From Aedes albopictus (Eukaryota; Arthropoda; Insecta; Diptera; Culicidae): 64,000 bases of DNA. The first letter of the stretch is position 1. Each line of letters starts with the position of its first letter. This document shows positions 22,941-32,058 of this stretch, piece after piece. A program made the translations under genes and the position numbers. The notes under the pieces were generated by a model. The model did no database searches. It was given only the letters and a program-made list of their open reading frames with translations, and was not told where the DNA came from. The stretch is from the NCBI RefSeq assembly GCF_035046485.1, contig NC_085137.1, forward strand, positions 40,293,155-40,357,154, read 5' to 3'.

Positions 22941-23268
22941 ATAGTCTTAAATAATGAGTATCTCCATATATTTCTTTGCAATAGTTTTGCTTTATTAATA
23001 TGAGCAATTCAACATTAAAATATGCGTGGAAACTAATTTACATTCGGAATGGCTCCAGAAAGACAGCATTTTTAAGGTACTTGCTCCGAGTTTTTGAGAA
23101 CTCAAAAATAGAACTTTGGTCAAATCCATAATTTGAAAATTTTATACTCATCTAGAAAGCTGGGAAAATTCATAGCTTTAAAAATTTTGCAAATCGGATG
23201 AAAACGGCTGAGTTATATCAAGTTGAAATTACCGTTCCCACTGTTTGGGAGGCATGGCAGTGGGAGTG
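22941..23268 (-). repeat. right outer arm of the fold-back element
   Basis: Inverted counterpart of 14931-15320, with GGAAACTAATTTACATTCGG at 23027 and GCATGGCAGTGGGAGTG at the extreme end before TTAA. Confidence 0.75.
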
Positions 23269-23272
23269 TTAA

Positions 23273-24689
23273 AGAACGAACAAGCATAGAGGAAAATTAG
23301 AACGCGAAAGCTAAAGGTTTAATCATAATTCAGCCAAACTACATTTGACCCTATGACATTTAGTCAAGTGGCCAAATTAATATCAGAAAAATGTTTTCAA
23401 AATGGTTATGGTTTTCGGGTGAATGGGTTCTTCAGGCGTTTGAAATTCGGGTGAACTCATAACTGCCCTCATAAGAACTCTCCACTCTACTAACACAAAT
23501 TCTTTTTATTTAACGTCTATGGAGATAGTTTGGGTGCCCTGTATCTTCTCAGGTCAAAAAAAGAGAGTTATGTCACTAAAGTTCAGCTCAATGGACGCAA
23601 TAGCCTAATTTCCCCAACAGGGAAGAAAAATAAATACAAAAAATATAAATAGCATACACATCTGCATCGATGTTGAAGATATTGAAGGAGCAAAGGATTG
23701 AGGGAACATTGATTGGTTTGACAAACACAAGTTTGAAGAGGAAAAAATAAATAAAAACAAAAACCATTCGCAGTAAAAGTCAAAATATAAAAATAAGCCT
23801 CAAACATTAAAAAAAAAAACACATTAAGTTTTGATCCATGCTCCCACTTTAAGTAGGACAATAGCAAGATTGAAACTAGATGTGGTAGATATTACGCCGT
23901 AATGCACCGTTCTGAGATGATCTAACCATGTTACGAGACATAAATAACAAAATATGACTTTCATCCAAAATAGTGCTTATTATTACACTATTTTTATAAC
24001 AATTTTAGTATGTTTCAAAGTTTGTATTAAAAGCTTTAAAACAACATAATAATGATATCTTTTGGAACTTGATAGTTAGTAATTAAAAACATAGAAACTA
24101 TATGCTGTAACATAACTTTTAAAGAAATGAGATGGCAAAAATTATTGGTATTTCTCTAGACAATACTGATAGGAATACTCCAGATTTTTTTTCTCTGGGT
24201 TTCCCATGTACTACTAATGTATCTGCAGGGAATCCTGCATGAATTTCTGATGTCTCTCAGCAAAGCAAGAATTTCCGAAGATTTTGTCGGGGCCTGTAGC
24301 CTTGCAGTTACCGTTTCGCTTTGTAATGCGAATCGTCATGGGTTAAATTGCAAACCACTTAAAAAAACATTTGGCCAGCCAACAGAATATGCCGCACGGA
24401 AAGTGCATTGGGGAAACACATTCAACCTCTGTCAGCATTTGATGGTGATTGAGACAACAAGTCTGACGCATGATTCACGGCAAAACAGACCCGCGGCGCA
24501 CAGAATGGACTGGATGAAAAAATATTGGGCTGGAACAACAAGCCTTTGTAACACAACAGCAGCAATATGTTGACATTAAAGTGTAAGAGCCTAGAAAAGA
24601 TATAAAACTATGAAAGTGGCATAATAAGTGCAAGTGCACAGAGTGCCTACAAAATAGCTTATTACGCACTTATCACTAGATGTATTCCG
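23273..24689. other. no recognised gene; one short dispersed repeat
   Basis: At about 23574-23625 lies a stretch (AAAGTTCAGCTCAATGGACG then TAATTTCCCCAACAGG) that recurs, diverged, at 26810-26855 and inverted at 63735-63800, so it is a dispersed repeat. A 118-codon plus-strand frame at 24217-24573 begins in GGAAT-type low-complexity sequence and has no family resemblance. The rest is AT-rich. Confidence 0.4.
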
Positions 24690-25254
24690 AGAGTAATGCC
24701 TAGAGAACTCCATTGCGGAATCCCAGCAATCCTGGGCCGTCAGCAAATCCTGGAAGAATCCTAGGAGGAATTTTCGGAGGCACCCCAGCTGGTATCCTTA
24801 GAGAATTTTCAAGAGCAATTGCCTGCCAAGGAATGTCTGATGTGTTTCTGCTAGGATATCTCTAAAAATTTCTCCAGCGTTTCCTCCACAAACAGCTCCG
24901 AAGATTCCTTTAGAGATTTTTCCATGAATATTCATGGATTTCTCAAACATTTCCAGACGGTATTTTTGTTGCTGTATTTGCTGTAGGGGAACCTCCCGGA
25001 ATTCATGAATTATTTCCAGCAGGAAATGCTTGAAGTTGAAGAATCCCAACCATACATCTTGAAGGTTTCTTACCAAGGAATTGTTGGAGACATCCCAGCA
25101 GAGAGCAGTGTCGAAAAAAATCAGCACAATGATGTTCAATTTGTGTGAAAACGAGCACATATAAACAAACACAGTTACCCATAGACACGAGGCCGAGAAT
25201 GAACATGACAAAGAGAGACGAGACAATGTAAGCGGCGTCTTGTGGTGTCATCCA
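24690..25254. other. diverged GGAATTCC-type repeat plus unassigned minus-strand frame
   Basis: 24700-25020 contains scattered degenerate units (GGAATCCCAGCAATCCTGGG, CCCGGAATTCATG) like the 12-bp satellite. On the minus strand, an ATG at about 25251 starts MTPQDAAYIVSSLFVMFILG, a hydrophobic stretch resembling a signal anchor. It runs into the repeat and its two overlapping frames share no conserved composition. I do not call a gene. Confidence 0.35.
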
Positions 25255-25262
25255 CTGTAATT

Positions 25263-25288
25263 GAAGTTCAGTTCAGCTGAACTTCAGC
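25263..25288. repeat. short palindrome around TTCAGTTCAGCTGAACT
   Basis: AAGTTCAGTTCAGCTGAACT is a near-perfect palindrome. A related AATTGAAGTTCAGCAG occurs at 25486. The function is unknown; it could be a MITE end. Confidence 0.4.
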
Positions 25289-25619
25289 TCGATGAATTCG
25301 AATATGAATTAAAATTGATTTATTATGGTTTAGGCATACAGATACCGATATGTTACCTTAATTCAATGCATTATAGTTACTTCTGGTGAGTGATGCAAAA
25401 CAACTGCATTTTTTGCTTCTGCATCGTGCTTAATTAAAAATAATCAGCTGAAATTGAAAATACTGACTTTGAGTATCAGTAGGTAATTGAAGTTCAGCAG
25501 ACAGCGGTCAAAAGAATTTCGAAAGCATACATTTCTGAGAATGCCGCTCGGATTGTCAAGACGACTATCAAAACAAAAACAAATCAACGACGCTGGCGCC
25601 GCTGGGCGTCGGTGGAGAT

Positions 25620-25960
25620 GACCGTATTTTGACAATTGTCGTCACTGGCAGAGAGTCATTCAAAAATGGTGTCCATGATTTAGGAGGGAGGGGGTGTCTG
25701 AGAAAGTACACTCCATGCAATAGGTGTACAAAATAGCGGGATACAGGGGCGAGGGGGTAAAAATTCGAAATTCCTGGAAGCATTCCTAGAGAAATTCTAA
25801 AGGTATCACAGGAAAAATCATTATGGAGGGATCGTTGAGGGACCATGTACATTGCGTCGTGCTTTAAGTGGGAAGGGGGTGGGGTGTGGTTTGCAGAGCT
25901 TGAGGACCCATACAAAAAATATTGAGATCCCATTTAACCTTCCAGGACGCGCGCCATCAA
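25620..25960. other. no gene; G-rich patches
   Basis: G-rich runs (GGAGGGAGGGGGTG at 25682, GGGAAGGGGGTGGGG at 25870) resemble the interior of the poly-G MITE family, but no paired TIRs were resolved. No gene is supported. Confidence 0.35.
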
Positions 25961-26004
25961 GCAACCGAAACTGCACCGCGCTTGCGCTGTATACGAAAAG
26001 CGAG

Positions 26005-26424
26005 GATTTTTGGTAATGTTGTGCTTTTTACAACAGCGCGTGCGCTGAAGGGAAATGAAATGTGAAATTGGAGGGAGCGGGCGGGTTTCAAAAAGGTCGA
26101 TTTTTGCGTGACATAATTTGTGTATCACCCCCAATGCCTTTTTTATTCTTTAATCACTTAACCTAATTTACAGCTCTATTGTCCACTGGGGCACTGCGTG
26201 AGCGATTCCAATTAGATTTTTGGTAATGTTGTGCTTTTTACAACAGCGCGTGCGCTGAAGGGAAATGAAGTGTGAAATTGGAGGGAGCGGGCGGGTTTCA
26301 AAAAGGTCGATTTTTGCGTGACATAATTTGTGTATCACCCCCAATGCCTTTTTTATTCTTTAATCACTTAACCTAATTTACAGCTCTATTGTCCACTGGG
26401 GCACTGCGTGAGCGATTCCAATTA
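26005..26424. repeat. recent 210-bp tandem duplication
   Basis: 26005-26214 and 26215-26424 are identical except for one noticed substitution (GAAATGTG versus GAAGTGTG). The unit includes a GACATAATTTGTGTATCACC terminus related to the TACGTCACGC MITEs and a CAACAGCGCGTGCGCTGAAG block. Near-identity means a very young duplication or an assembly duplication. Confidence 0.9.
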
Positions 26425-26510
26425 GAAGCTGTACATATACTTTGTACAGCGCCTAAATGTATTCTATTTTAATTGTCTGTATCGAACTGATTGCCGTTGC
26501 GCTGCTTTCA

Positions 26511-26785
26511 CTGTCTACCCTATCATGGTAGAATGATGAGCATGAGGATGTTGCTGTGTGACTGTTGTTTGTTCCTGTTTCCAGTCCGATTGGGGCTCCA
26601 TTATGGGTTGCCGTTCGCCGATGTCCAAGTATCCGGGGTTCATTTGAGTCATGGGCTCAGAAGAGGGTCACTGTCAGCTGCTCTCAGGAGGAAAGAGCAA
26701 CTGACGAAAGTGTCGGGGCTGGGATCGAACCCATGACCATCTGCTTATGAAGCAAACGTGTAGCCACTACGCCACGGGCCCCGGC
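26511..26785 (-). mobile_element. tRNA-derived SINE, family 3, copy 1
   Basis: Read on the minus strand, the head is GGGGCCCGTGGCGTAGTGGC with a B-box (GGGTTCGATCCC) at about 26722-26735. The body runs toward 26520 with GAGCAGCTGACAGTG and the inverse of ATGATGAGCATGAGGATG. CTACCC-TA sequences flank both sides and may be the target duplication. The frames of about 80 codons on the plus strand are SINE sequence. Confidence 0.7.
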
Positions 26786-26827
26786 TACCCCTAATGCTTA
26801 TGCCACAAAAGTTCAGTTTATTGGACG

Positions 26828-27138
26828 CAGGGGCTTAATTTCGCCGAACAGCTTGGAGAAAAACTATGAAGCAGTCCATAGTAGAAGGATGAGCACGATG
26901 ATGATCATGTGTGGCTCTTGTTTTTTTTTTCAGTCGGACTGAGGGTCGATAATGAATTGCCGTTCGCCGATATCCAATTAGCCGAGTCCATTAGAGTTAT
27001 TAGCTCATAAAAGGGTCAGTGCCAGCCCCTCTAGGAAGGAAAAGCAGCTGACGAAAAATTGCAAATCCGGGGCTGAGATCGAACCCATTACTATCCATTT
27101 ATGAAGTGAACGAGTGACCACCGTGTAACAGACCCGGC
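26828..27138 (-). mobile_element. tRNA-derived SINE, family 3, copy 2
   Basis: A second, more diverged copy next to the first: GCCGTTCGCCGATATCCAAT, CAGCTGACGAAAAATTGC and a B-box read as TGGGTTCGATCTCA near 27080, followed by a degraded head ending CCGGCTT. The pairing suggests repeated insertion in the same orientation or an old duplication. Confidence 0.65.
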
Positions 27139-27431
27139 TTATTTGTGGCTGGTTCTTCTGATATTTTTTTGTTTTGAATAATACTAAATCGCATTAGATG
27201 CTATAATGTGTCACAATAGCGCACGCCGTTCATGGCATAAGTCATAGCGATTTTATTGTCCTGCCAATGTACGTATATCGTTACTAAGGTGACAACAGGA
27301 GGGGAAAGAACTGCTTTTTTTATCAAGTTGAATATGATGGTACATTGCATCGCAATAGTGCATGGCGTAAATCGAATAAGATAACGCTTCAAGTCATATA
27401 TCGTGATATTTAATGACACTCATCGTATATA
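27139..27431. other. no gene seen
   Basis: Nothing supportable was found between the SINE and the nested MITE pair. Confidence 0.4.
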
Positions 27432-27433
27432 TA

Positions 27434-28057
27434 CCGTAAACTGGGGTGTAGTTGATCAGTGCCCGAGCAGGAATGAATAACTGACACATAACTGGAGCAT
27501 ACCAAAGTCAGGTATCATACCAAAACAGGGTATTGGTCGGTTGTCCAGGTATTGAAAATAACTTATTTTGGTATTTTGTAGGTATTGATAGAATACCTCA
27601 ACGAGTTATTATTTTGGTTTTGAGGACTGATTGAGGTATTGTTCAATTATGGAAAAATCACTATTTGTATGGAAAAATCGCCGATTATTATTTAGGTATT
27701 ACCATACCTGAAGTCATTACTCGCGTGTTATGCACAGGAAACACATCAGTTATTATTTTAGGTATTTTACCTCTTATGCAGGGCTTCTTAATACCTCATT
27801 CAGGTTGTAGGTATTCGTTTTTCCATACCTGAGTTTGTTATTTTTCAGCTAGTTTCTCCTGCTCGGGTGGGGTGAACCTGATCACTCATTTACCCGCGGA
27901 TATCAACTTTCAAGGATGCAACAATTATATTTCAACCATTCGCAATCCAATGACGTAACAATGAAATGTAATGGTAACATCCTTGAAAGTCGATATCCGT
28001 GGGTAATTGAGTGATGATCAGGTTCACCCCACTGATCAACTACACCCCAGTTTACGG
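27434..28057. mobile_element. CCGTAAACTGGGGTG MITE with long TIRs
   Basis: TA duplications at 27432-27433 and 28058-28059. The ends CCGTAAACTGGGGTGTAGTT and the exact inverse are separated by the inner MITE on the left side. The arm resumes at 27868 (GGGGTGAACCTGATCACTCA) and matches the right arm at about 27966-28030. Confidence 0.85.
27462..27867. mobile_element. CCCGAGCAGGA MITE nested in the 27434 element
   Basis: The ends CCCGAGCAGGA and TCCTGCTCGGG are exact inverted repeats of 11 bp. The interior has repeated GGTATT and AATACC motifs in both orientations. It splits the left arm of the surrounding MITE, so it is the younger insertion. Relatives are at 48784-49271 and about 49611. Confidence 0.8.
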
Positions 28058-28298
28058 TATGTGAAAAAGATGGATAAATTATTAGTGAAATTCCGAAAAA
28101 ATCCACAGCTCAGGTGTTGGGTTTCATTAAATATCATTAATTGACCACACGGATTGGTATACCGAAGACTTTACTCCTAAGTCATATATCGTGATTATGG
28201 TCCTGCTAATGTACATGTGTCGTCTCCCTTGTTCCATCTTATGCGACGTAGCTTTCACTAATGAAATCACGTATAACACGGTCATTAATTTCATTTTA

Positions 28299-28507
28299 CA
28301 ATTCGCTCTCGATTATCCGGAGACGGGTTTCCATACGTCTCAATTATATATCTAGGGAACGCTCCATAAAGTTCAAATTTTGAAATTTTGTCAAGCCAAC
28401 TTTGATTAGTGGTCAGTCAAAATTTCAGCTTCTTACAGCATTCCGTTTGCGAGATATTATTTTAAGAAGCACCAAAACCCGAGTGCGGATAATCGAGGTC
28501 CGATCTG
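28299..28507. mobile_element. pogo/Tigger-like MITE (209 bp)
   Basis: TA flanks at 28297-28298 and 28508-28509. The inverted ends share CTCGATTATCCG, with the outer part diverged. Termini around CTCGATTATCCG flanked by TA fit pogo-type non-autonomous elements. Confidence 0.65.
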
Positions 28508-28509
28508 TA

Positions 28510-28889
28510 TGTGTAAATTTGTTGTCTTTTATATGCATATAACACTGGACTGTTGAAGGCATCACCCTTTTTACTGTAGTAGCTCTTTATAGATCTACAT
28601 CAGTCTGTCAGTCATCAGAAGCGCCAAGACCGTTTCTATTTGCCTCGGACACTTTTCCGTGTAATAACGGTGAATGAGGTATTTTTTCAAACATTATCCT
28701 TTTTGTAATTTCCGGATGGATTCTGCTCGTGTAACAGCTTGTCCACGCTTGGGTGGAAAATTTTGTTCAATTTAGGCATTTTCAGTTAGGTATTCCGCCG
28801 AGCAATTTCCGAACCGAAATTTCCTCTCTTGTGCCATCCCAGCCCATGTCAAGCAGTGCGTATTTCTTCTAATTCCATTCAATGAGAAG
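28510..28889. other. no gene seen
   Basis: Nothing supportable; mixed AT-rich sequence. Confidence 0.4.
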
Positions 28890-29373
28890 ATACCTAAGGA
28901 CTGTATCGGAAATTAACTATAAACGTTCACAATTGCCTGAAAAACAATCTGTTCGCAATAAACATAACTTTATTTTTGGAGATACTATATAAATCTATTA
29001 AATAAAGAACGGCAGTTCTGATTTTCAAAAAATAATCATTTAACTTGGACTTTTATCTCAAAGATTGCACAAATATTTTTAAAGTTGTAAATATTTGTAA
29101 AGGTGTCCAACACCTTCTAAAAATTTAAAATTGCGAAAACTGTGGGAAAATATTTAATTTTTTCTCTTATTTTTGCGCAAATATATTTTTTCCAGAATGC
29201 TCATGATATAGGAAAATTTTTTTTATCAAAAAAATTCCTCCGCAGTTTAGGACAATTCTTAAAAATGAAAAAATGGCAATTTTTCGTGGAACTCTTTTTT
29301 TATGCGTCCTAAAAGAATGATTACGCAAATATGAAATACATAATGTTGAAAATTTGCACTTTTTTTGATTGGG

Positions 29374-30690
29374 TATGTATTTGTTTATTGTTTATTTGTT
29401 TATTTGTTATTTGATTCAACTGACTTTGTAGTCTTATTGAATGTTCTTATCCTAAAGCAACAACATATTAATCAAGTAGCAAAAACATTCTGTAATACAT
29501 CATTCAACGCAAATATTAATACATCATCTAAATACAAAAGTGACACAAAAACATAACACTTATCAACATAACATTACTCTATCATTTACACAACATTTAA
29601 TATTCATAATCATTACAGCACAACTTTAACTAATAAAAAATACAACATCGAAACTTTTAAAATTATGGCCTCCAAGTAATATTGTGTCGTTCGATGAATT
29701 CTCTGAATTTTACATACTTCGGCCAAATCAGAGGATTCATTGCGTAAGCTTTCCATTTGTTATCTAAAGTAACTTTAAATGAAATAAAGTCCGGTGGTTG
29801 ACGATAATTCCATTTAGACACCAATTTTGATACATCGATGCGCTCGGGATCTGGAGTGTTCAACGCTCGCGAAACCATTCTTTGGATATCCTGCTCAGAC
29901 ACACTGGACTCAATGTTCGATATAAACAATGAGAAATCTCCCCGTTCAATATACTCCGCATGCCGTACGCTACCCATGTTGTTCGCATTGATATCGCTCG
30001 TATTATTCATCGCATCGCATGGCAAGTTTGTTGATACGGGCGTAGAGTGTAATAAATCACGATCACTGGCCATATCTATCGGAGCTATTTTAGAGAGCGT
30101 CTCTAATATTCCCGCTACGGTAATTTTGAGATCCCGTACCTGATCATCGATGGGCTTCTCTTTGGGCAAATCACATGATCTCATACAGATGCCTTCACTC
30201 GCTCTCCGAAATTTGTCCAAGCATGTGTCACACATCCAGACGATGTTCGTTTTCAGAGCCATTGTGCACAGGTCGTCTTCGCTTAGCCCAACGCAACTTA
30301 TGTGAAACGAACACGCGCACTCTCCTTCGCAAACGCTGTAGGGCTCAACTAGCGCATCGATTCTCTGAGAGCATTTTTTACAGATTTTCTCATCCGCCAT
30401 TGCCACAACTGCCACAACACGCAATTAAAAATAGTTGCTTTAAACCGACGTTTTTCGTTGAATTTCTCGAGTTCAGGATCACAATGCATCCACAATATTC
30501 TTCTACAGATATCACGTTTATTATCAATTCATGTAAAACAATTTACAGACGGCTGCAACAGTCCAAGAAACGGCACTAAATCTAGAGGTACAGCGAGACG
30601 TTTAGAAACAACAACGGCGAGACGTTGTTATATTTAAATCTAGCGAGACGTTGTTATATTTAAATCTATTGAAGAGGTAGTTTTACCAGA
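29374..30690 (-). mobile_element. half-LINE: ORF1 joined to a LINE 3' end, no RT
   Basis: On the minus strand, an upstream region of about 290 bp (with a 26-bp direct repeat near 30622-30667) leads to a PHD-type ORF1. The ORF is followed at once by an AT-rich 3' region ending in an AAATAAACAAATA-type tail at about 29374-29411. The last part, AAGAACATTCAATAAGACTA then AGTCAGTTGAATCAAATAA, resembles the 3' end of the CR1-like LINE at 46797-46906 (AACATTCATGTAGACTTAAC then GATGAATTATATTAAATAAT). No ORF2 is present. The 5' boundary is approximate and no target duplication was found. Confidence 0.6.
29663..30400 (-). CDS. PHD-finger ORF1-like protein (LINE ORF1p)
   Basis: This is an intact 245-residue frame. 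I chose the ATG at 30398-30400 (MADEKICKKC); an upstream TTG at 30424 would add nine residues, but ATG is more plausible. Residues 7-60 form a C4HC3 PHD-type zinc finger: C7, C10, C24, C28, H33, C36, C57, C60 (C30 is extra). The middle is a low-complexity Ser/Asn-rich linker with a possible helical stretch (residues about 87-110). The C-terminal 75 residues end KFREFIERHNITWRP, a pattern I associate with ORF1 proteins of CR1-like mosquito non-LTR retrotransposons, which bind RNA/DNA of the element. No reverse transcriptase follows. Absence of stops and frameshifts is notable in this decayed region. A domesticated PHD protein is the alternative. Confidence 0.65.
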   Translation of the reverse strand: MADEKICKKCSQRIDALVEPYSVCEGECACSFHISCVGLSEDDLCTMALKTNIVWMCDTCLDKFRRASEGICMRSCDLPKEKPIDDQVRDLKITVAGILETLSKIAPIDMASDRDLLHSTPVSTNLPCDAMNNTSDINANNMGSVRHAEYIERGDFSLFISNIESSVSEQDIQRMVSRALNTPDPERIDVSKLVSKWNYRQPPDFISFKVTLDNKWKAYAMNPLIWPKYVKFREFIERHNITWRP

Positions 30691-30897
30691 GAACGGAATT
30701 TTATAACCTCTGAAGATATTTAAAACAGAGTGGCAAAGTTCGACGAAAAAGTAGGTGTTTTTTGGGATAGACCATATTCTTAATGTTGGAGGTTTTTCTA
30801 TCCAAAATAAGAATTTTTTAAGTCGGTATTGAGTGATATGTTATTTGTACATAACTGCTAGTAATAATCATTATTTTTCCAGATTTTTCCCCGTACA
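30691..30897. other. interior of the 2.25 kb TIR element, no gene
   Basis: AT-rich filler between the half-LINE and the right TIR region. Nothing supportable. Confidence 0.4.
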
Positions 30898-31159
30898 AAT
30901 TTTTTTCGCTGCAAATTATTGAAACGTTAAAAAAATAAAAAAAAAATGCAGTTTGTACAGATTGGTATTTTGTGTGGTATACTCATAGAACCATATTTTC
31001 AATAATACTAAAAATTTTCCAAATTTCTTCAAGCTGTTCTGAACTTAACTATGTTGTGAAGATTTCATAGAAGAACCGGAATAAAAAGACCAACCGTGCT
31101 TCGAGAAAGAGCATTTTGAATGTTTATAGTTAATTTCCGATACAGTCCTTACCTAAGGT

Positions 31160-31766
31160 ATTGGAAAATGTTAATTAAATTCAGCAGAAGTTCAAGAAAG
31201 TGGGTTCTAAAGCCGATCGCATCGGTCTACCGGCGGCGAAGCCACGTGCCATTCCCGCGTATCGGCCACTTTCCCGTTCTCCTCTGACGCAATCTGACAA
31301 TCAACAGTCTGGGACTCTTTCGGGAAAAGGGCACTCACGAGCGGGTCGGTCACCGACGGAATTTCCTCACGACCGTGAGGAACGACAAAGTGAACAACTT
31401 TTTGCGGGTTCGTCACGCGCGTGGGAAAACATGAGAAAAGGGCAATTTCGATGGTACGTGCATTCGGGACGAAGTTAAGGACCTGGATTGGTTCTGGGAC
31501 CTGATAAGAGGGGGTTTGCAGTGCAGCAAAGTGGAAATCTAAAGTGATGAAGGGTACGTAGTGGGTATTCGAGGGTTTATTCGCGATGCTTTGTGGAAAA
31601 GGGTTTGTTGTTCATTAAGTTGAGCACTGAATGAGAAGATATCGTTATTACAAGGATGATGATAACAAGAAATAATTTTGAACACCGTAATTAAACAAAT
31701 AATCTCCTTGAAACAAAAGCAAAACTTTTGAGTTCGAAGCTTTAAATACGATCAATATGGTATTAG
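31160..31766. other. GC-rich island, no recognised gene
   Basis: 31200-31500 is markedly GC-richer than its surroundings, with overlapping open frames on both strands (up to 92 codons, starting at a non-ATG codon) and a palindrome CCTCACGACCGTGAGG at 31366. No protein family is recognised. A host non-coding or 5' exon island is possible. Confidence 0.35.
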
Positions 31767-32048
31767 GGGCCCATATAGCCGAGGTGGTAAACGCACGGGT
31801 ATTCAGCATGACCATGCTGAGGGTGACGGGTTCGATTCCCGGTCGGTCCAGGATCTTTTCGTAAAGGAAATTTCCTTGACTTCCTTGGGCATAGAGTATC
31901 TTCGTGCCTGCCACACGATATACACATGCAAAATGGTCATTGGCGAGGAAGCTCTCAGTTAATAACTGTGGAAGTGCTCATAGAACATTAAGCTGAGAAG
32001 CAGGCTTTGTCCTAGTGAGGACGTTACGCCAAGAAGAGAGAGAGAGAG
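31767..32048 (+). mobile_element. complete Feilai-like SINE
   Basis: It is flanked by the direct repeat ATGGTATTAG (31757-31766 and 32049-32058). The head is GGGCCCATATAGCCGAGGTG with a B-box GGGTTCGATTCCCGG near 31830. The body includes GTCCAGGATCTTTTCGTAAA and AGGCTTTGTCCTAGTGAGGA. It ends in (GA)n. Intact duplications and both Pol III boxes mark a young copy. Confidence 0.85.
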
Positions 32049-32058
32049 ATGGTATTAG

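Larger units (their letters stand above)
14931..23268. mobile_element. 8.3 kb fold-back element flanked by TTAA
   Basis: TTAA stands at 14927-14930 and 23269-23272. The ends CACTCCCACTGCCATG and its inverse open long inverted arms: about 390 bp of single-copy arm, then a tandem array of 162-bp units, in opposite orientation on the two sides. The 4.2 kb between the arms is a 12-bp satellite. No transposase ORF is present. TTAA targeting is known for piggyBac and Kolobok elements; long inverted arms with internal tandem repeats are known from Foldback/Galileo-type elements. This combination makes it a non-autonomous element of uncertain superfamily. The right arm carries an unrelated insertion at about 21185-21500. 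Confidence 0.7.
28898..31148. mobile_element. 2.25 kb TIR element with 8-bp target duplication
   Basis: The left end starts GGACTGTATCGGAAATTAAC, and the right end is its inverse; the 32-bp arms differ at one base. Direct 8-bp flanks ATACCTAA (28890-28897) and TTACCTAA (31149-31156) match at 7 of 8 positions. Eight-base duplications are typical of hAT, P and Merlin superfamilies; the termini do not decide between them. The interior carries no transposase. It contains a half-LINE with an intact ORF1 at 29663-30400. Confidence 0.75.

Noticed and set aside
24217..24573. 118-codon plus-strand frame
   Set aside because: It starts in GGAAT low-complexity sequence, has no recognised domain, and its length is unremarkable for a six-frame scan of 64 kb.
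25003..25251. Minus-strand ORF with a hydrophobic N-terminus (MTPQDAAYIVSSLFVMFILG)
   Set aside because: It looks like a signal anchor, but it runs into degenerate repeat sequence, with a second overlapping frame equally open and no family resemblance.
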